Assembly (NCBI RefSeq): GCF_000321225.1
Contig: NW_004450582.1
Span: 300,765 to 364,764, forward strand
DNA: 64,000 nt
Direction of reading: 5' to 3'
Origin: Odobenus rosmarus divergens
Lineage: Eukaryota; Chordata; Mammalia; Carnivora; Odobenidae
The notes under the pieces: model-generated
The model's input: only the letters and a program-made list of their open reading frames with translations
Told to the model about the DNA's origin: nothing
Databases searched by the model: none
Shown: one piece after another, positions 60,060-64,000 of the stretch
Layout of the letters: every line of letters begins with the position of its first letter
Numbering within the stretch: the stretch's first letter is position 1
Translations under genes and position numbers: made by a program

Positions 60060-60640
60060 AAATTATTATTTACCCAGGTATTCAAAATTCTTTCAATATG
60101 AGTTTTGTAGGTTTCATTTTTATGTTTGTCTTGAATTTAGTAATGTCACTCAAATCTGCATATTCAGGTCAGTCCAATTTTTGTCTATCATATCTTTTTT
60201 TACTGCTTCATGTTATGTTTTAGTTCCTGCTTTAGGAATACAAATTAGTCACATATTAAAGCTCCCTCTTAGGTCTTATTAACTGTCATGTTCTCTTTCA
60301 TAATTTTAATCTCTTTACCCTCGTCTTGAACATTTTAAGAGAGCTTCTCAAGTCCATCCTCCATGTCACTGATTCATGCTTTTGTGTTTTCATTACCATA
60401 GTTCAGTATCCTTAGAGCCTTGTAAAATGTGGGCTTGAATTTTCCTATTATACATTTAGTTTTAATTCATTGTATTCTTTACTCCCTGCTAGTCCTGCCT
60501 AATGGAGGTTCATTCTTCTTGCATTTTACTGAGAATAGTAAACGAGTTCCAGAATGTTCTCTTGAGACTTGTAAGACATTAATTTTAGAAATATACTCTT
60601 CCCTTGAGTCTTCAAAGTGGTATTCCACAGTAGGTTTTTG
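60060..60640 (-). mobile_element. Possible old LINE-1 fragment
   Basis: Text such as AAGTCCATCCTCCATGTCACTG, TCATAATTTTAATCTCTTTA and a run of T-rich words recalls antisense L1M sequence. Too diverged for a firm call. The younger L1 at 58168-60044 may have landed at its edge. Confidence 0.3.
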
Positions 60641-61714
60641 TTGTTATTTAGTGTTCTGCTTTGGTTTTTTCCCATTACAAATTATTGAATGGGGTACTTC
60701 CTGAATCCATTGATTCTCAGAATATAGGATGGTTCAATTACCCTAAGCCACATTCTGATAAATCAATAACAACAAAATCCTCTTCTCAGATTCACACTTA
60801 GAATGAAAGTTGATGTGTCCAGATTACAATAGGACTTTCAGTTTCTAGTAGGCGTTCACTCTCCTGAGGTGGTGATTTCTCTATTACTTCCTGCCTGGTC
60901 CTCTGAAACTCTGGAAGTTATAATAGCAACCTAAGAGTACCTCCATCCACTGTATCCAGAATATTTCTGTCACTGTCTTCAGAGCTTTGCTTTTGAAGAA
61001 AAAAGCAGCCAGTATGTAATAAGCAATCAGAGGTGTCCTCCATAGCTCTTGCCCAGCTGTTTCTGAAAGATGCTTTTTCTAAATGGTGAGAAAGATGGCA
61101 ATTGGGAAAGTGGGGGAGGTCTGCAAATAACTTTTAAATACCTCAAAAATCAACACATGAATGATCTTTTTCATTAGTTGGCGTATACTCTAGATATAGA
61201 CATATGGAAAAACACAAGGAAACCATAAAGTGTCTTCCTACCTTTTTCAGGTGTTCTCTTTGAGATGAAACCTGAAAATGCCAAGAAAATTGACCTACTA
61301 TTGGTTAGCGAAGTTCCTCCTAGATTCTAGCCTTACATTTTTTGAGCTTTGATTCCATGTTTTGTCTTTTTAGTGTTTTCTTGAGTAGCTTAAGACAAAT
61401 TAGCAAAAGTTACATATATTAGCAGTATTTTGAATAAGTTACTTGAGATATTTTTTTGCTACTAATAGCCTCTTAAAGGTTTTTAAGGGTTTTACTTTCT
61501 AGTCATAACTAATAAACACCATCTGGTAAACATGCTTAATACCATAAACCTTCCAAAAATCTTAATGTTTCTACACAACACAAGATACTATTGTGATTCT
61601 AGTTTGTATTGAAAATTCTATTGACCTCCAATTTTTGTCTCCTTCTTTACTTGTCTCAGAAAGCTAGCAATTTTAAGTCATGATAATTTCATTTAGATCA
61701 ACTATCCTTTGAGT
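60641..61714. other. No recognised gene or repeat
   Basis: Unique sequence with no gene signal. Confidence 0.45.
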
Positions 61715-61890
61715 ATATTCATTTATTCTTCCATTGAGTTATTCATGCAGTAACATTTAAGTTGTTATTATATGCTAGGCACTGTGATAGACCCTGCAGA
61801 TACTGTCTCCAAGAACTTATGATGTAATCATGAAGACAGATGACAAAACAAATCTTTGCTATAATAAACCTTTCTGAAGGTATACATCTT
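61715..61890 (-). mobile_element. LINE-2 3' end
   Basis: TCATTTATTCTTCCATTGAGT, TTATATGCTAGGCACTGTGA, AGACCCTGCAGATACTGTCT and CCAAGAACTTATGATGTAAT follow the antisense L2 3' end. Confidence 0.75.
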
Positions 61891-62024
61891 GTGAAAATAT
61901 CTAAATAGTAGTATCAAGTAGCATCTGATATTAATATGTTTAAGTTGTTATTTTTATCCACAACTTAGATTCAAAATTTCACTTTGAAGATTGTCTTCTG
62001 TGGCTTCTTCATTTAATTCAAGTC

Positions 62025-62137
62025 ATTTTAATCAGCATTTAACAAATGTCTACTGTGAGCAAGATAGAACACTCTGCACTGTATAGAATGCAAAACTAAT
62101 TAGGTTAAAACTTGAATCCTCAAAGTTTTTAGCCTAG
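62025..62137 (-). mobile_element. LINE-2 / MIR-like fragment
   Basis: CAGCATTTAACAAATGTCTAC and TGTGAGCAAGATAGAACACT resemble a decayed antisense L2 end, directly followed by an LTR-like element. Confidence 0.45.
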
Positions 62138-62448
62138 CTATGTCTTAGTCTTTCAAGCTGCTATAACAAAATATCAGAGACTAGATAGCCTATAAACAAC
62201 AGAAATTTATCTCTTACTGTTCTGGAGGCTGGAATTCCAAGGTCAGGGTACCAGCATGGTCACATTTTGGAGAGGACCCTCTTTACAAATCATAGCTGGT
62301 ATGTTTGTATAGGGCAAGGGATCTCTGTGGAGTCTCTTTTATGAGAACCCTAATTCCATTCATGAGGGCTCCACCCTCATGACCTCCTGAAATGTTAGGA
62401 TTTCAACATTTTGGTGGGACACAAACATTTAGAATATAGCAGGTGGGG
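62138..62448 (-). mobile_element. MLT1-like LTR (ERVL-MaLR), nearly complete
   Basis: Reverse complement begins TGCTATATTCTAAATGTTTG and ends near AAGACATA. GGGTGGAGCCCTCATGAATG, AGACTCCACAGAGATCCC and CCAGCCTCCAGAACAGTAAG fall in the order of old MaLR LTRs. It is a solitary LTR with no retroviral genes. Confidence 0.75.
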
Positions 62449-64000
62449 AATACAGACTAACTATAATCCATTTTCAAGAAAACCCAAAAAGTGTTATAGA
62501 AGTACAGTAGCAGAGAAGATTACAGTAAGAATGACCCTTCATTAAAGAGTAAAAGTATTCATTTGGGCCATATTGAATATGATAATAATCGGTATCTTAT
62601 TGAGAAATTTCTATATGCTAGTTATTATAACTTCTAATGTTCCCTGTACATTATCTCTAATCTTGGAAAATGAAAATATTTTTAACTTCCCATTATCTAT
62701 ATCAGTTCAGAGGGCCTATCATATGAAATGACATCTATTTGAAACTTTGCTTGAAAATCTTTATGCCCATTTCTTGGTGGGGGCAGGGGAGGTGGGAGAC
62801 ATTAGGTGATTCAGTACTAAGAGAAAGACAGGGAGGACCATGATCTACATTAAATTCAGCTCCTTTGGCAGATTGCATTGCCTATCTACTTGGCTCACAG
62901 CCACAAATAGACATAAACTTTCCAACCAGCATGCAGACTCATGAAGAAATAGTTTGAGGATTGTAAATGAAGTGTCATCCTCTCCTGAATTGTATACATC
63001 TTACCTCTAAAAGAATTTAACCAAGATAAACATTAAATTTGTCTCTGAAATATGAAGAGGTGACAAATGTTTTTCCATGTAAGAATTAAATATAATTTTA
63101 AAACAAACAAACAAACAAAAAACCTCACGATCAAATTGAAGAGACACTAGCAATGGCCAGAATTGTGGTTGGCTCAGATTCCTAAAAGACACTATCATTT
63201 TAAAGGCTCAAATAAGTTTTCCCTTAGCAGTGAATTATGATTCTGTTCAATAGGTGGAAAATTGAAACAGAAGTCTGCAATTGGGAAGGAGAAATTTGAT
63301 CTAGGATACAAACTTACCAAACTTGCAGGTGGGGCAGAGGGTTGATCCCTTAGTTCATGATTACATAAGAACAAGTCTGTTGTGATATCTATATAAGTAA
63401 AGAATTAGTGAATATTTTGGAAGATCATTTAGAAGATTGACAAAATTCAAAAGTTTAGTTTTATCATGCAGTGTAATTTAAGAGGAGAGTAAATTGCTCT
63501 TATGGACTGATTCAGAAGAAATATATCAAGCCCATGTTTCTGTTTAGGTTTGTTTGTTTTTTCCTTATAAACTGAAGTAAAGTATTGTCTATTACAATAT
63601 CATTTCTCAGGTTTATTACCCACTTCAGGTCACTCTGAGTCAAAGTTCACTTCCATTTTCTTCTAAAGGTATCATTTGTCCTTTTTAAAAAATATTCTCC
63701 ACGGAAAAAATCATCAGTGAATTAAAGCTTGGTGTGGTTGTTTAATAGTTAAAGAAATTGGGAGAAGACTTTTAAAATATTACATTTCCCCCCAGGTGTT
63801 GGAGGAACATGAAAATGGAGTGTACTACTTTGTTTGAGAAGTGGTTTTCTTTAAAAATGATGAAAATTTTCTTTCAAATGATTACTAACAACATGATATT
63901 TATTTTGTTTTAAATTCTACTGAAAATAACCTCTGATAAATTATAAAAATAATCTTAGAGGCTCCTCTTGGTTCATTCTTTTCATCGTATTGAGCTATTG
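62449..64000. other. No recognised gene or repeat
   Basis: Unique sequence. A short MIR-like hint lies at about 62605-62700 (CTATATGCTAGTTATTATAA), and an (AAAC)n run at about 63101-63120. The minus ORF 63007-63198 is chance. Confidence 0.45.

Noticed and set aside
58470..60704. Plus-strand ORFs across the L1 and beyond
   Set aside because: Most are antisense shadows of a minus-strand L1 and the U6 copy; the one at 60429-60704 is low-complexity and unrecognised.

Overview
This is vertebrate, almost certainly carnivoran, nuclear DNA. The window is AT-rich and has no bacterial-type gene organisation. It is full of tRNA-Lys-derived CAN-SINEs (SINEC), whose heads read like GCGCCTGGGTGGCTCAGT and whose tails end in CAAATAAATAAA plus poly(A). 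The 3' ends of carnivore-type LINE-1 are also common. The young SINEs carry a CCCACTCCCCCTGCTTGTG-type body, and I see no copy resembling the dog SINEC_Cf or feline types. This points to an arctoid carnivore (bear, seal or mustelid group). The family and lineage calls rest on remembered consensus sequences and were not searched.

I find no complete protein-coding gene. The short ORFs are scattered, mostly inside SINEs or L1 fragments, and have the lengths expected by chance. The window is best read as an intergenic stretch or part of a very large intron.

Layout. 1-2.7 kb: L1 3' end, Tigger-like DNA transposon, MIR and SINE. 3-10.4 kb: mostly unique sequence, with a possible conserved non-coding block near 3.6-4.5 kb and a candidate minus-strand exon near 8.0 kb. 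10.4-15.2 kb: five SINEs and two layers of L1, including three SINEs in a row inside an old L1 3' end and a younger L1 inside an older L1. 15.3-23.6 kb: mostly unique, with two SINEs, one having a duplicated tail. 23.6-32.8 kb: SINEs, old L1 and L2 fragments, MER5A, an MLT1-like LTR and microsatellites. 33-50.4 kb: scattered SINEs, L2, MIR, hAT and L1 pieces. 50.4-54 kb: mostly unique. 54.3-56.7 kb: a long inverted repeat whose arms carry a tRNA-like head; one arm is split by a young L1. 58.1-60.1 kb: a minus-strand L1 with target-site duplications that itself contains a U6 snRNA retropseudogene. 60-64 kb: L2 and MLT1-like fragments and unique sequence.

The elements do not act together as a system; they record layered retrotransposition. 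Their relative ages can be read from nesting. The most unusual structures are the inverted repeat at 54.5-56.7 kb, the partial SINE dimer at 18.0-18.26 kb, and a strong plus-strand bias of retroelements. That bias could mean the window lies in an intron of a minus-strand gene.
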